DNA of 64,000 nucleotides from Spirochaetales bacterium Spiro_05. GTDB taxonomy: Bacteria; Spirochaetota; Spirochaetia; Sphaerochaetales; Sphaerochaetaceae. The notes under the pieces were generated by a model. The model saw nothing but the letters and a program-made list of their open reading frames with translations. It was not told the DNA's origin and ran no database searches. The translations under genes were made by a program, and so were the position numbers. The stretch's first letter is position 1, and every line of letters begins with the position of its first letter. The stretch spans positions 61,717-125,716 of the forward strand of contig LVBG01000010.1 in the NCBI GenBank assembly GCA_001603115.1. Direction: 5' to 3'. Of this stretch, positions 8,235 to 16,875 are shown one piece after another.

Positions 8235-9121
8235 AGTGCGGCCTCCTTCTTCTTCAGATCAGATTGAAGTTCCTCAATACCCTTTGCATAGGAATCATCG
8301 TCGATGACCGCCCCGTGCCAGGTATTCTTTCCCTCGGTGAAGGAAACGCCCTTGCCCTTGATGGTGTCGTAGATGACAGCCTTCGGCCATACATCATCGC
8401 TGTCCATCCAGGCAAACGAGTCAAGGATTTCCTCGGTATTGTGTCCATCGTAGGCTTTGGGGGCCACATGCCAACCAAAGGAGGTGAGCTTGTCTGCCAG
8501 CGGACCGAGGGGCATGATCTCATCGACGGTTCCATCCAGCTGAACTTTGTTGTAGTCGATCATCAACACAAAGTGCTCGGGCTTGAACTTGGCAGCACTC
8601 ATGATAGCTTCCCAGCTCTGGCCTTCATTGAGGCACCCTTCACCACTCACCACATACGTCCACCAACTCTTGTTTGCAAGCTTGGCGGCCATCGCCATAC
8701 CCAGCCCGACCGAAAGTCCATGGCCGAGGGCTCCGGTGGACATGTCGACTCCCGGAAGCTTGTTCATGCAAGGATGGCCCTGCAGACGTGAATCGAGCTT
8801 GCGGAAGGTGGAAAGCTCTTCAACCGGGAAGAATCCTCGGTGGGCGAGCATGGTGTAGAGATTCATCGAAGCATGACCCTTTGAGAGAATGAGACGGTCA
8901 CGATCTTCCCACTTGGGGTCTGCTGCCTTGATGGCAAGACGATTGAAATAGAGGGCTGTCATCAGCTCTGCACTGGATGCTGCACCGCCCCAGTGTCCGG
9001 TCCCTCGGTCGTGGAGGGTATCGAACATGACGGTCCTGAAATATGCGGCCAATGCACCCAGTTCTGTTGCATTGAATTTCCGCTCTGGTTGGGAGAGCAA
9101 CTCCTTGACACGTTTACTCAT
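8231..9121 (-). CDS. Transketolase, N-terminal (TPP-binding) subunit
   Basis: A 296-residue protein with transketolase N-terminal features: GTGHWGGAASSAELMTALYF, LSKGHASMNLYTMLAHRGFF, and the thiamine diphosphate motif beginning VVSGEGCLNEG and ending DYNKVQLDG. In this motif the usual GDG is GEG, which occurs in several split transketolases. It is the first gene of the minus-strand operon running to 5150. A promoter with a TTGTATAC-type operator lies just upstream (9177-9225). Confidence 0.9.
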   Translation of the reverse strand: MSKRVKELLSQPERKFNATELGALAAYFRTVMFDTLHDRGTGHWGGAASSAELMTALYFNRLAIKAADPKWEDRDRLILSKGHASMNLYTMLAHRGFFPVEELSTFRKLDSRLQGHPCMNKLPGVDMSTGALGHGLSVGLGMAMAAKLANKSWWTYVVSGEGCLNEGQSWEAIMSAAKFKPEHFVLMIDYNKVQLDGTVDEIMPLGPLADKLTSFGWHVAPKAYDGHNTEEILDSFAWMDSDDVWPKAVIYDTIKGKGVSFTEGKNTWHGAVIDDDSYAKGIEELQSDLKKKEAAL

Positions 9122-9176
9122 CAGGAAACTCCTTCTTCTGCAGGCAATGAGGGAGGTATCTCACACTATTCTCTGC

Positions 9177-9225
9177 ATTGTGTACTGTATACAATATTGA
9201 TATCACGTCAATGCTTCCTTGTCAA
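9177..9225 (-). promoter_or_regulatory. Promoter and palindromic operator of the transketolase operon
   Basis: On the minus strand TTGACA (9220-9225), 17 bases, then TATCAA (9197-9202). At the expected transcription start lies the imperfect palindrome ATTGTGTACTGTATACAAT (9177-9195). Its half-sites match TTGTRTACAA boxes at 9353 and at 17972-18011, pointing to control by the adjacent divergent GntR protein. Confidence 0.6.
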
Positions 9226-9341
9226 AGGGAATCGTGCACTCTTCCAGCAATTTCTTGAAAATCTTCTGGGTTTCCTGCTTAATCTTTGATTAAAAACAGG
9301 AACCATCAATTTCTGCCTCATTGTTCAAGCAAAATACCAAC

Positions 9342-9370
9342 TTGAAAGTTTTTTGTACACAATTAACATT
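9342..9370 (+). promoter_or_regulatory. Promoter with TTGTACACAA operator for the GntR gene
   Basis: TTGAAA (9342-9347), 17 bases, AACATT (9365-9370) on the plus strand, with the box TTGTACACAA (9353-9362) inside the spacer. This would give autoregulation of the GntR gene at 9424. The rest of the 302-bp gap between the divergent operons (9122-9423) shows only AT-rich sequence. Confidence 0.5.
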
Positions 9371-9423
9371 GACGAATGAGAAAATTCCTTTTACAGTAAC
9401 TGATAGTAGTTGAGGTGAACAGT

Positions 9424-10074
9424 ATGCCAAAATGCATTCAGAACAGTCTTTCCGATCAAGTCTATACCATGCTCAAGGAGCAGATTCTCTCCGGTCAGCT
9501 CAAGGGCGGAATGAAGATTCCTGAAGAATCCCTTGCAGAACAGTTCGGGGTCTCCAGGACACCTATCCGTGAAGCTATCCGTAGACTCAGTGAGTACGGC
9601 CTGATTACCATCAAGCCAAGAAGTCATGCAATTGTTTCCATCATAACTGAACAGGAAGCCAACGATATAGCCAAGGTGCGTGTGACACTCGAACAACTTG
9701 CCATCGACTCGATTGATGATGCTTCCTATGCAGAGAACGTGAAAGAACTCAGCCGTTATGCAGCCGATTGCCAGTACGCCATGGGCATCGGGGACCGGGC
9801 AACGGTGTTTGAGCAGGACAGTCTGTTCCATCTTGCACTGGTCCGCTCCTCGCGCAACAGTGCACTCATCAACATCTGTGAACGCCTCGATGCAAAAATC
9901 CAGCAGTTGCGCATTGCGCAGAACCTGCCTGAGGATGAGCTCTCTTACTACCTCAGCCAGCACTCCCAAATGATGAGCCTTTTGCGCAACGGGGATAAAG
10001 AGGCTTGCAAGCAATTGCTGTATGAACACATTACCCACGATCTTACCCGCCACATAGCAGGAAATCGTACATGA
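9424..10074 (+). CDS. GntR-family regulator, FCD subgroup
   Basis: A 216-residue protein with a winged helix-turn-helix (LAEQFGVSRTPIREAIRRLSEYGLITI, about residues 40-65) and an FCD effector domain containing FEQDSLFHLALVRSSRN. The ATG at 9424 is chosen because GAGGTG lies 6 bases upstream; an in-frame GTG at 9415 falls inside that ribosome binding site. It is divergent from the transketolase operon and translationally coupled to the DUF362 gene. TTGTRTACAA boxes flank it and also occur before the pdxA-tct operon, so it probably controls both. Confidence 0.88.
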   Translation: MPKCIQNSLSDQVYTMLKEQILSGQLKGGMKIPEESLAEQFGVSRTPIREAIRRLSEYGLITIKPRSHAIVSIITEQEANDIAKVRVTLEQLAIDSIDDASYAENVKELSRYAADCQYAMGIGDRATVFEQDSLFHLALVRSSRNSALINICERLDAKIQQLRIAQNLPEDELSYYLSQHSQMMSLLRNGDKEACKQLLYEHITHDLTRHIAGNRT

Positions 10075-11168
10075 ACAAGAATGACCTGATGCTCATTTAC
10101 GGAAGCGACGAACGTGCCATGACCGAGGCATTGCTCACCCACATGAATATTGAGGCCATGATCGGCAACAAGGATGCCCGCATTGCCCTCAAACCCAATC
10201 TTGTGGTTGCAGTGAGGCCCGAAAGCGGTGCCACCACTCACCCCGGGATTCTGGTTGCCATCATTGAGCACCTCCAGAAAAGGGGCTACCACAACATCTC
10301 CATCGTGGAAAGCGCCTGGGTCGGAGACTCCACCAAGGAGGGTTTCCGCGTCAACGGCTATCCTGAGATAAGCAAGAAATACCAGGTCCCCCTCATCGAC
10401 GTCAAGGATGATGAGTACGTGAAAAAGACAGTGGACGGCATCACCATGGAGGTGAGCAAGACCATTCTGGAAACCGATTTTCTGATCAATCTTCCGGTGC
10501 TCAAGGGCCACTGCCAGACAGCAATGACCTGTGCTCTCAAGAATATGAAAGGGTGTCTCTCCGACCGCTCCAAGCGGTTGTTCCATACTCTTGGTCTCCA
10601 TCGCCCCATTGCAGCTCTGAACAAGGTACGCGCCGCCGACCTTATCATTGTTGACAGCCTCAACGGCGACCTCGATTTCGAGGAGGGAGGCAACCCGGTG
10701 GAGACAAACCGGATGTTTGCCTGTACTGACAGCGTACTCTGTGACAGCTATGGAGCCTCTCTCATGGGCTTTGAACTGAGGGATGTTCCCTACATCGGGT
10801 TGGCAGAACAGTTGGGTGTGGGCAGCAGCAATCTGGAGAATGCCAACCTTATCCAGCTCAACGAGCCAAGCGAGGAAGAGCCCTACCGTCCGACAGGAAG
10901 GGCAAACTATCTGGGAAAACATACCGAAGCGAACAGCGCTTGCTCTGCTTGCTATGGCAACCTCATCCACGCCTTGAAGCGTCTTGATGAAGTGAATCGC
11001 CTCAAACAGGTGAAACAACCGATCTGCATCGGCCAAGGTTTCAAGGGCGTGCATGACCCAGGCAAGGTAGGGGTTGGCATCTGTACCCGTGGACTGGGAA
11101 AGAGCCTTCCGGGTTGTCCCCCGAAGGCTCTCGATATGATCAGATTCATCAAGGAACTCAACGACTAG
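10071..11168 (+). CDS. DUF362 domain protein with C-terminal cysteines
   Basis: A 365-residue protein of the DUF362 family: LKPNLVV (about residue 42), DFLINLPVLKGHCQTAMTCALKNMKGCLSD (about 137-166), and AADLIIVDSLNGD. Near the C-terminus there are cysteines in ACSACYGN, PICIGQG, GICTRG and LPGCPP, which could bind an iron-sulfur cluster or another metal; no classic ferredoxin CxxCxxC motif is present. The gene overlaps the GntR stop by four bases. Family members are usually found beside iron-sulfur or sugar-acid enzymes but their reaction is unknown. The convergent aldo-keto reductase gene overlaps its end by 4 bases. Confidence 0.75.
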   Translation: MNKNDLMLIYGSDERAMTEALLTHMNIEAMIGNKDARIALKPNLVVAVRPESGATTHPGILVAIIEHLQKRGYHNISIVESAWVGDSTKEGFRVNGYPEISKKYQVPLIDVKDDEYVKKTVDGITMEVSKTILETDFLINLPVLKGHCQTAMTCALKNMKGCLSDRSKRLFHTLGLHRPIAALNKVRAADLIIVDSLNGDLDFEEGGNPVETNRMFACTDSVLCDSYGASLMGFELRDVPYIGLAEQLGVGSSNLENANLIQLNEPSEEEPYRPTGRANYLGKHTEANSACSACYGNLIHALKRLDEVNRLKQVKQPICIGQGFKGVHDPGKVGVGICTRGLGKSLPGCPPKALDMIRFIKELND

Positions 11169-12127
11169 ATCAAAGCCCTCGCCAATGAATCGATGATGTT
11201 CCAATCCTTTTGGGTGAGAACCAGGGAGAGTGCTTTGGCATTCTCCTCTATTTGCTCAGGCTTTCTTGCACCGCACAGTACATTCATCGTCGGATAGACT
11301 TGCTTTGTCCAGGCTATGACCAGATTACCCAGCGTTGCATGATACTTCTCAGCCATTCCCTCCAAGGAGAGCAACATGGCTTGCACACGTTCTTTCTTGC
11401 CTTCTTGAAACCAGCTGATGGATGTTTTTGCAGAACCAGTGACTTCCCCTTTCACCTTACCGGTCAGCAGTCCCCGTTCAAGCGGGCTGTATGCTTGGAA
11501 CGTGATGGCTTGCTCAGCACAATAGGAAGCAAGATCAGCCTTAGAACGGGTAAGCATGCTGTAGCGCTCCTGGATCAAGACAGGATTGCCATACTTCTGA
11601 TACTCCTTAAGCTGATCCATTTCCACGTTGCAGGCACCGTATGAGCGGATTTTCCCCTCTTTCTGCAAAGATTCCAAGGTAGCCACTGTTTCCTCAATAG
11701 GAGTAAAGAAAGGTGGTTCTGACTGCCAGTGAGTCAACAGCAGGTCAATATAATCGGTCTTCAGGCGGACAAGGCTCTCCTCAACCTGTTTCTTCAGACT
11801 TTGCGAGCTGAGATTTCGTCGGACGACAACCCCATCACGACTCCTATGGACCGAGCCTTCATCATCCGCTCCCCAGACAAGACCGCATTTGGTTGCAAGA
11901 ATACATGAGGAACGTTTTCCCTGCAGAGCCTTTCCCAGCAGTTCCTCACTTAAGCCGTTGCCGTAGGCAGGGGCTGTATCGATGAAGGTGACACCCAACT
12001 CAAGACTTCTGTGTATGGTCTTGATCGAAAGCTCATCATCACTTGCTCCCCAACTATCTCCTCCCCCCATCGCCCAGGTTCCCAGGGCGAGCGCGGGTAT
12101 CATAATATCGGTATTTCCCAGTTTCAT
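11165..12127 (-). CDS. Aldo-keto reductase
   Basis: A 320-residue (alpha/beta)8 NAD(P)H-dependent reductase. The catalytic tetrad residues are visible in FIDTAPAYGNGLSEE (Asp, Tyr), LATKCG (Lys) and LLLTHWQSE (His). The C-terminus has VLCGARKPEQIEENAKAL, a typical NADP-contacting segment. The ATG at 12127 overlaps the upstream isomerase stop (ATGA) and follows GGAGGAG; an ATG 15 bases earlier lacks a ribosome site. It probably reduces or oxidises a sugar or keto-acid in the same pathway as its operon partners. Confidence 0.88.
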   Translation of the reverse strand: MKLGNTDIMIPALALGTWAMGGGDSWGASDDELSIKTIHRSLELGVTFIDTAPAYGNGLSEELLGKALQGKRSSCILATKCGLVWGADDEGSVHRSRDGVVVRRNLSSQSLKKQVEESLVRLKTDYIDLLLTHWQSEPPFFTPIEETVATLESLQKEGKIRSYGACNVEMDQLKEYQKYGNPVLIQERYSMLTRSKADLASYCAEQAITFQAYSPLERGLLTGKVKGEVTGSAKTSISWFQEGKKERVQAMLLSLEGMAEKYHATLGNLVIAWTKQVYPTMNVLCGARKPEQIEENAKALSLVLTQKDWNIIDSLARALI

Positions 12128-13038
12128 CGTACGCTCCTCCATGCATCGAGCAACGTTCGCTTTGCATTGGCAACCACCAAGTCGGCATCCTCACCTGCCT
12201 GAGGCTTCACCTCAAAGGAGAGTATGTTGGACTTGCCCTCTGCGAGGTACCCGATATCCTTCATCTTCTGTGAGAAGGATGCAAGATACTCGGTATCGTT
12301 CTCAGAACCCGGATAGCCGAATCGGGGATGGTTGTCCCCATAGCTGGGGTGAGAAAGGTTGCTGATAAACGTATTGCCCACATGCACGTGACGGATGAAG
12401 GGGGCAATCGGATCGACCGCCTCATCAATGCTCTCCCCGATCATCGGGATGTGTGAGCAATCGATCATGATGCCAAAATTCGTATGCTCCGCAGAAACGG
12501 CGTGGGCATACTCTGCAACCAGGGAAGCTGGACCGAGCAGCGACTTCTTGTCGATGGTGTGGTCAAACACCTCAAGAACTACCGGCATGCCGCCCTTCTG
12601 GGCTGCATAGGCGCAAAGCTCCTTGGTTGAGGCAACGAGAGAAGAAAGATACTCAGACTCCCTCCCCTTCTCATAGGAGCGGGAGAGAAACTGAAACTCG
12701 GTTGCTTGCAGTGCGTATGCTTCATCGATGCCCTTCATCAACACGTCCACAGCCGTCTTTCGCTGCTGCTCATCCAAGCTGTTGATATTCAGCTTCTGCG
12801 AAAAGAGCAGCGAATGGCCACTGTAGGTCGCCTCTGCATGGGCAGTCGAAACCATAGTGGAGACCGTTTTTGCAAGGGATGCATAGGGAAGCGATCCCAG
12901 CTCAACCACACTGAAGAAAGGATCGACGAGAATCTTCTTCAGGGCTGACAGATACTCCCCGGCGCTCTGCATGGCCGATGGATAGGCCATGGAGAGAACA
13001 ATTCCCACTTTGCAGTACGCATGGATATCATCCCTCAT
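12124..13038 (-). CDS. TIM-barrel sugar isomerase/epimerase (second copy type)
   Basis: A 304-residue xylose-isomerase-like TIM-barrel protein. Likely ligands: VVLEVFDH (Glu), GIMIDCSHIPMIGE (Asp, His), RHVHVGNTF (His) and LSFEVKP (Glu). It is only distantly similar to the protein encoded at 5150-5968. It overlaps the racemase-family gene upstream and the aldo-keto reductase gene downstream, each by four bases, so the three are made together. AAGGAGAA precedes the ATG. Substrate unknown. Confidence 0.8.
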   Translation of the reverse strand: MRDDIHAYCKVGIVLSMAYPSAMQSAGEYLSALKKILVDPFFSVVELGSLPYASLAKTVSTMVSTAHAEATYSGHSLLFSQKLNINSLDEQQRKTAVDVLMKGIDEAYALQATEFQFLSRSYEKGRESEYLSSLVASTKELCAYAAQKGGMPVVLEVFDHTIDKKSLLGPASLVAEYAHAVSAEHTNFGIMIDCSHIPMIGESIDEAVDPIAPFIRHVHVGNTFISNLSHPSYGDNHPRFGYPGSENDTEYLASFSQKMKDIGYLAEGKSNILSFEVKPQAGEDADLVVANAKRTLLDAWRSVR

Positions 13039-13700
13039 TGCGATTCTCCTTTGAGTATTCGTTTCACCTTCTCACAACAGAGAATCGGTGAGGCCAGTAC
13101 CGGTACCCCGGCAATCTTTTCAGCCTGATGTTGCAGGTGCCCCATGGAAGCCTGGGCAAGCACGATGCAGTCATAGCCGCGTACACCCTCGATCATCTCG
13201 AGCACCAGACGGTCGTGGGTTTTCATATCTCCAGCTCTCATGGCCGTATAGGCAACCTCGTGGTCTTGAGCATCGACAGTGATGGAGACTCCTGCTTTGT
13301 CTGCCTCCTGCTGGAGTTTATTGATCGTAGGCTGGATGGTGCTCATGGCGGTGGCAACCACCTTGATCTTGCCTCCAATCTTTACAGCTTCTTCGCTCAT
13401 CGCATCATCGATTGCAACCACGGGAACCCCGACAAACGGCCTGATCAACTGTACCGTTGGGGTAAGGGTTGAACAGGTAACCACAATCAGATCAGGCTTG
13501 GTGAGCTCGCATGCCTTGATATCATTGAACAAGCGGTTTCTGTTCTCAAGCGAAAAAACCCCGGTCTCGGCAGGATCATTCGCCAAAAAATCATCCAACA
13601 AGTTGTGGATCTTCAACTTCTCCCCAACCACCTTCTCCAACAGCTCGGGAAAGGAGGCTAGGACGGGACGGACCGTGTGGACCATTGCAATACGTTTCAT
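13035..13700 (-). CDS. Aspartate/glutamate/hydantoin racemase family protein
   Basis: A 221-residue protein of the Asp/Glu racemase superfamily. The two catalytic cysteines expected for racemases appear as VVTCSTLTPT (about residue 74) and, at the second position, IVLAQASMGH where alanine-glutamine replaces the usual Cys; so racemisation is doubtful and a decarboxylase/isomerase-like role is possible. The ATG follows GGAGGG. It heads the racemase-TIM-AKR group and is separated from tctC by a terminator, so it may have its own promoter or depend on readthrough. Confidence 0.72.
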   Translation of the reverse strand: MKRIAMVHTVRPVLASFPELLEKVVGEKLKIHNLLDDFLANDPAETGVFSLENRNRLFNDIKACELTKPDLIVVTCSTLTPTVQLIRPFVGVPVVAIDDAMSEEAVKIGGKIKVVATAMSTIQPTINKLQQEADKAGVSITVDAQDHEVAYTAMRAGDMKTHDRLVLEMIEGVRGYDCIVLAQASMGHLQHQAEKIAGVPVLASPILCCEKVKRILKGESQ

Positions 13701-13734
13701 AACACCCTCCGATACGTAACAGCATAGCATCAAT

Positions 13735-13775
13735 GTGAGAAAAGGGATGAAGGATCTTCATCCTCCATCCCTTAT
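13735..13775 (-). terminator. Intrinsic terminator after tctC
   Basis: On the minus strand AAGGGATG-G-AGGAT-loop-ATCCT-T-CATCCCTT followed by TTCTC. It lies 40 bases after the tctC stop and before the racemase-family gene, so it should at least reduce transcription from the sigma-54 operon into the downstream group. Confidence 0.75.
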
Positions 13776-13812
13776 GGTTGGCATCAGGAATGCATAGGCA
13801 CTCCCCTATCCA

Positions 13813-14805
13813 TTATTTGTCCTTGCCGATGGAGGCGAGGTACTCTTTCTGGAAGTTCATGCCATAGGTGGTGAACGTGGCTGCATCCATGTAATCGGGA
13901 ACCAGCTTCTGCTTCTCGATGTAGCCTTTGTTCCAAGTCTCGGTTGCGGAAACCTTCTTGAACACATCGGTCCAGTAGGCAACAGCCTCTGCACTCATGG
14001 ACTTCGGAGCAACGATGGATCTCCAGTTGGGGACCTCGACGTTCTTGTAACCGAACTCACTGAGGGTGGGAGCACTGTTGAGGTTGCCGGGGAAGCGGCT
14101 GGTGGACAGAGCCAAAATCGGAGTGATTTTACCGGCCTCTACATACTGGGAAGCAGCAGCGGGCTTGGAGATCAAGAGGTCAAAGTGACCACCGAGGATG
14201 GCAGTGATGGCACCGCTGGTTGCGTCGTGAGCGATGTAGGAGAGCTGGTCCTGGGTAACACCAAGTTCAGCAATCAAGGCAGCGTGGCAAGCGATGTCGT
14301 CACCCTTGGAACCGCCGAGCACCATTCTCTCACCGCGCTTGAGAGCAGCAAGCACTTCCTCGAAACTCTTGTACTTGGACATCTCGCCAACAAAGATGAG
14401 GTGCTTGTCCACCGCCATGTGTGCAATGGCCTGGAAGTTCTCAAAACGGTTGTTGGTGTTCTTCAGCATCGGCATGAGGTCGCCGCTGTTGAAGGTAAGC
14501 AGGGTGTGGTCAGCCTGGACGCCTGCCCTGATCTGGGAAACAAGGAGTCTTCCGACTTCACCGGCACCGTCGGTCTTGTACTGGACAACGACATTCTGTC
14601 CATTGAGCAGGTCTTCTGCAACAGCGATATCCATGATGGTACGGGTGAAGATATCAGAACCACCACCGGGGGAGCTGGTCACATACCAGTCAATGTTCTT
14701 CGAAGGGGTGAAAGCCCCTCCGGCCTGAGCTTCAGCCTGGGCACCGGCAAAAACAGCAACGCTTACAAGCAGAGCCATGGTCAGTACGAGCGCAATTTTT
14801 CTCAT
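13813..14805 (-). CDS. tctC: Tripartite tricarboxylate transporter binding protein (TctC/Bug family)
   Basis: A 330-residue exported protein. A signal peptide (MRKIALVLTMALLVSVAVFAGAQAEA) is followed by the Bug-family start PSKNIDWYVTSSPGGGSDIFTRTI, the segment that forms the carboxylate-binding loop, and by GGHFDLLISKPA and APTLSEFGYKNVEVPNWRSIVAP. It captures a carboxylated compound, such as a sugar acid, in the periplasm for the TctA-TctB membrane pair encoded directly upstream in the operon. The family is firm; ligand is not readable. Confidence 0.92.
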   Translation of the reverse strand: MRKIALVLTMALLVSVAVFAGAQAEAQAGGAFTPSKNIDWYVTSSPGGGSDIFTRTIMDIAVAEDLLNGQNVVVQYKTDGAGEVGRLLVSQIRAGVQADHTLLTFNSGDLMPMLKNTNNRFENFQAIAHMAVDKHLIFVGEMSKYKSFEEVLAALKRGERMVLGGSKGDDIACHAALIAELGVTQDQLSYIAHDATSGAITAILGGHFDLLISKPAAASQYVEAGKITPILALSTSRFPGNLNSAPTLSEFGYKNVEVPNWRSIVAPKSMSAEAVAYWTDVFKKVSATETWNKGYIEKQKLVPDYMDAATFTTYGMNFQKEYLASIGKDK

Positions 14806-14883
14806 TTTTCGTTCTCCTATTTGTTTCTTTCGGGGAAAACCCCGGAATTACCAGATGCGGGAGTCCTGTTTCCAGTCCTCTTC

Positions 14884-16392
14884 TCATTTTTTCAGCACGC
14901 CAGCCTTCCTCAGCACGAATTTGATAACCGGGGTGAGGATGATGGCGAAGAGCACGATGATCAGGAAGGCGGCAATCGGCTTTTCAAAGAAGATACCCAT
15001 ACTTCCATGGCTGATGATGAACGCCTTGCGCATATTGGATTCAAGCAACGGAGCCAAGACGAAGGCCAAGAGCATCGGGGCAACTCCATACCCATTGCGG
15101 TCAAGGATGTAGCCGAACAGACCCGAGAGGAACATGATGATCACGCCGTACATGGAGTTGGAGGTACTGTACCCGCCTACCACGCAGACAACGGTGATGA
15201 TCGGGATCAGCATCTTCACCGGAACGGTGAGGATCTTGACCAGGAAGGGGATGATACCCAAGGCAATAATCAAAGTCAGCAAGTTTGCCAAGAAGAGACT
15301 GGCAATGAGGCCCCAGGCAAAGTCTGGATTAGTGGAGAAGAGTAGCGGGCCGGGATTGAGGCCCCACATCATCAGCCCACCTAGCAAGACTGCTCCAGTA
15401 CCGGAACCCGGGATACCCAGGGCAAGCAGCGGTGCAAACGATCCTGCGGCGGCAGCATTGTTTGCAGCTTCACAGCTGGCAATACCTTCGATTGCTCCAC
15501 TACCAAGAGGCTCTTCACTCTTGAAAGCTTTCTGAGCTGCATACCCAAGGAAGGCACCCGTGGTTGCACCTGCACCAGGAAGGACCCCGACAAACGTTCC
15601 CATGAAACCACTGCGGATTGCAGGAGGTACCAAGCGTCTGAAATCATGAAGGGTCAACAGGGAACCCCTGATCGTCAGCTTTTGGTTCAAGTGGGCTTCA
15701 ACCTTCTTGTTGCGCTCTTCCATCAGCTTGAGCACCTGGCTGAATCCAACCGCTCCGATGACGAAGGGGGTGAACGGGATACCACCAAGCAGATACATGT
15801 TGCCAAAGTCATAGCGAGGACTGCCGGTAAGGGTATCCATACCCATGGATGCGAGAAGGATACCGACCATTGTCAGCACCACACCCTTTGTCGGGCTCTC
15901 GCCAACCAACCAACCGATGGAGGTCATTGCCACCAACAGCAGTGCAGTCATCTCTGCCGGGCCGAACTTCAGACCGAGGTCTGCAAGAAGCGGTCCCATG
16001 AAGGTAAGAATCAACATCCCAATCAAGCCGCCGATGAAGGACGACATGTTGGCAGTAAACAGGGCTTGACCAGGACGATTTCGCTTGGTTGCCATCGGAT
16101 AGCCGTCCAGTGCTGTCATGACCGCCGGTGAGTCGCCGGGGATATTGAGCAGAATTGCACTGAACGATCCACCGTACATGTTCGCATAGTACAAGGAGCC
16201 GAGCATGATGATGGCGGTGGTGGGATTGAACTTATAGGTAAGAGGCAGCAGCAAGGCTACACCGGCCAAGGATCCGATGCCGGGCATGGCACCGACGATG
16301 AGGCCAAGCACAGCACCGAGCATGGTTACCAGTACATTTTCCAAAGTCAGGACTACTGAAAAGCCCATGAACAACATTTGCAGATTTTCCAT
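14884..16392 (-). CDS. tctA: Tripartite tricarboxylate transporter large membrane subunit
   Basis: A 502-residue membrane protein with about twelve hydrophobic segments. Family motifs are present: LGLIVGAMPGIGSLAGVALLLPLTY near residue 30 and GVLPGAGATTGAFLGYAAQK near 270. The ATG at 16392 follows GAGAGG; a start seven codons earlier overlaps the tctB end and lacks a ribosome site. It forms the sodium- or proton-driven channel with TctB and takes ligand from TctC. Confidence 0.93.
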   Translation of the reverse strand: MENLQMLFMGFSVVLTLENVLVTMLGAVLGLIVGAMPGIGSLAGVALLLPLTYKFNPTTAIIMLGSLYYANMYGGSFSAILLNIPGDSPAVMTALDGYPMATKRNRPGQALFTANMSSFIGGLIGMLILTFMGPLLADLGLKFGPAEMTALLLVAMTSIGWLVGESPTKGVVLTMVGILLASMGMDTLTGSPRYDFGNMYLLGGIPFTPFVIGAVGFSQVLKLMEERNKKVEAHLNQKLTIRGSLLTLHDFRRLVPPAIRSGFMGTFVGVLPGAGATTGAFLGYAAQKAFKSEEPLGSGAIEGIASCEAANNAAAAGSFAPLLALGIPGSGTGAVLLGGLMMWGLNPGPLLFSTNPDFAWGLIASLFLANLLTLIIALGIIPFLVKILTVPVKMLIPIITVVCVVGGYSTSNSMYGVIIMFLSGLFGYILDRNGYGVAPMLLAFVLAPLLESNMRKAFIISHGSMGIFFEKPIAAFLIIVLFAIILTPVIKFVLRKAGVLKK

Positions 16393-16402
16393 AGTCAGCC
16401 TC

Positions 16403-16861
16403 TCAGTATGCAATCAGATTGTAGATCAGGCCCTTGGGGAAGGGTACACCGAGCCACATGACGAAGGCCCCGATAACGATGGCCATGATGATGACAAGCC
16501 CAACAAAAGTTGTTTTCCAATTATACTTTTCAAACACTTTGAGCCACAGGATGACGAAAATCGCCAAGCTGGGGAGCATTCCGATCACCAGGGTCGCAAG
16601 CATGATGCCAATCACCCCGAGCGCCGGATACCAGTTCTCAATCGGATACTTCGTGTCCTCTTCTTTTCTTCCTCCCAGGAAGGCCAGAAAACTGAGTGCA
16701 AGGAGGGCAAACCCGATGATGGTGGGGAAGAAACCCGGAAGAGGTCCCCTGAGTTCGTGCCAGAAACCATACTTTGTGATCCCGAGATAGATGAATAGAA
16801 CCGCTATCACCGCTGTGACGACAGGAATCACCATCTTGCTCGTAATCTTTTTCGTCTGCAT
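16403..16861 (-). CDS. tctB: Tripartite tricarboxylate transporter small membrane subunit
   Basis: A 152-residue protein with four predicted membrane segments, typical length and layout for TctB. The start region contains the KYGFWHELRGPLPGFFPTIIGFALLALS pattern seen in the family. It sits 14 bases after the PdxA-like gene and 10 bases before tctA, consistent with one transcript. Confidence 0.85.
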   Translation of the reverse strand: MQTKKITSKMVIPVVTAVIAVLFIYLGITKYGFWHELRGPLPGFFPTIIGFALLALSFLAFLGGRKEEDTKYPIENWYPALGVIGIMLATLVIGMLPSLAIFVILWLKVFEKYNWKTTFVGLVIIMAIVIGAFVMWLGVPFPKGLIYNLIAY

Positions 16862-16875
16862 GCTATCCTCTCTTC

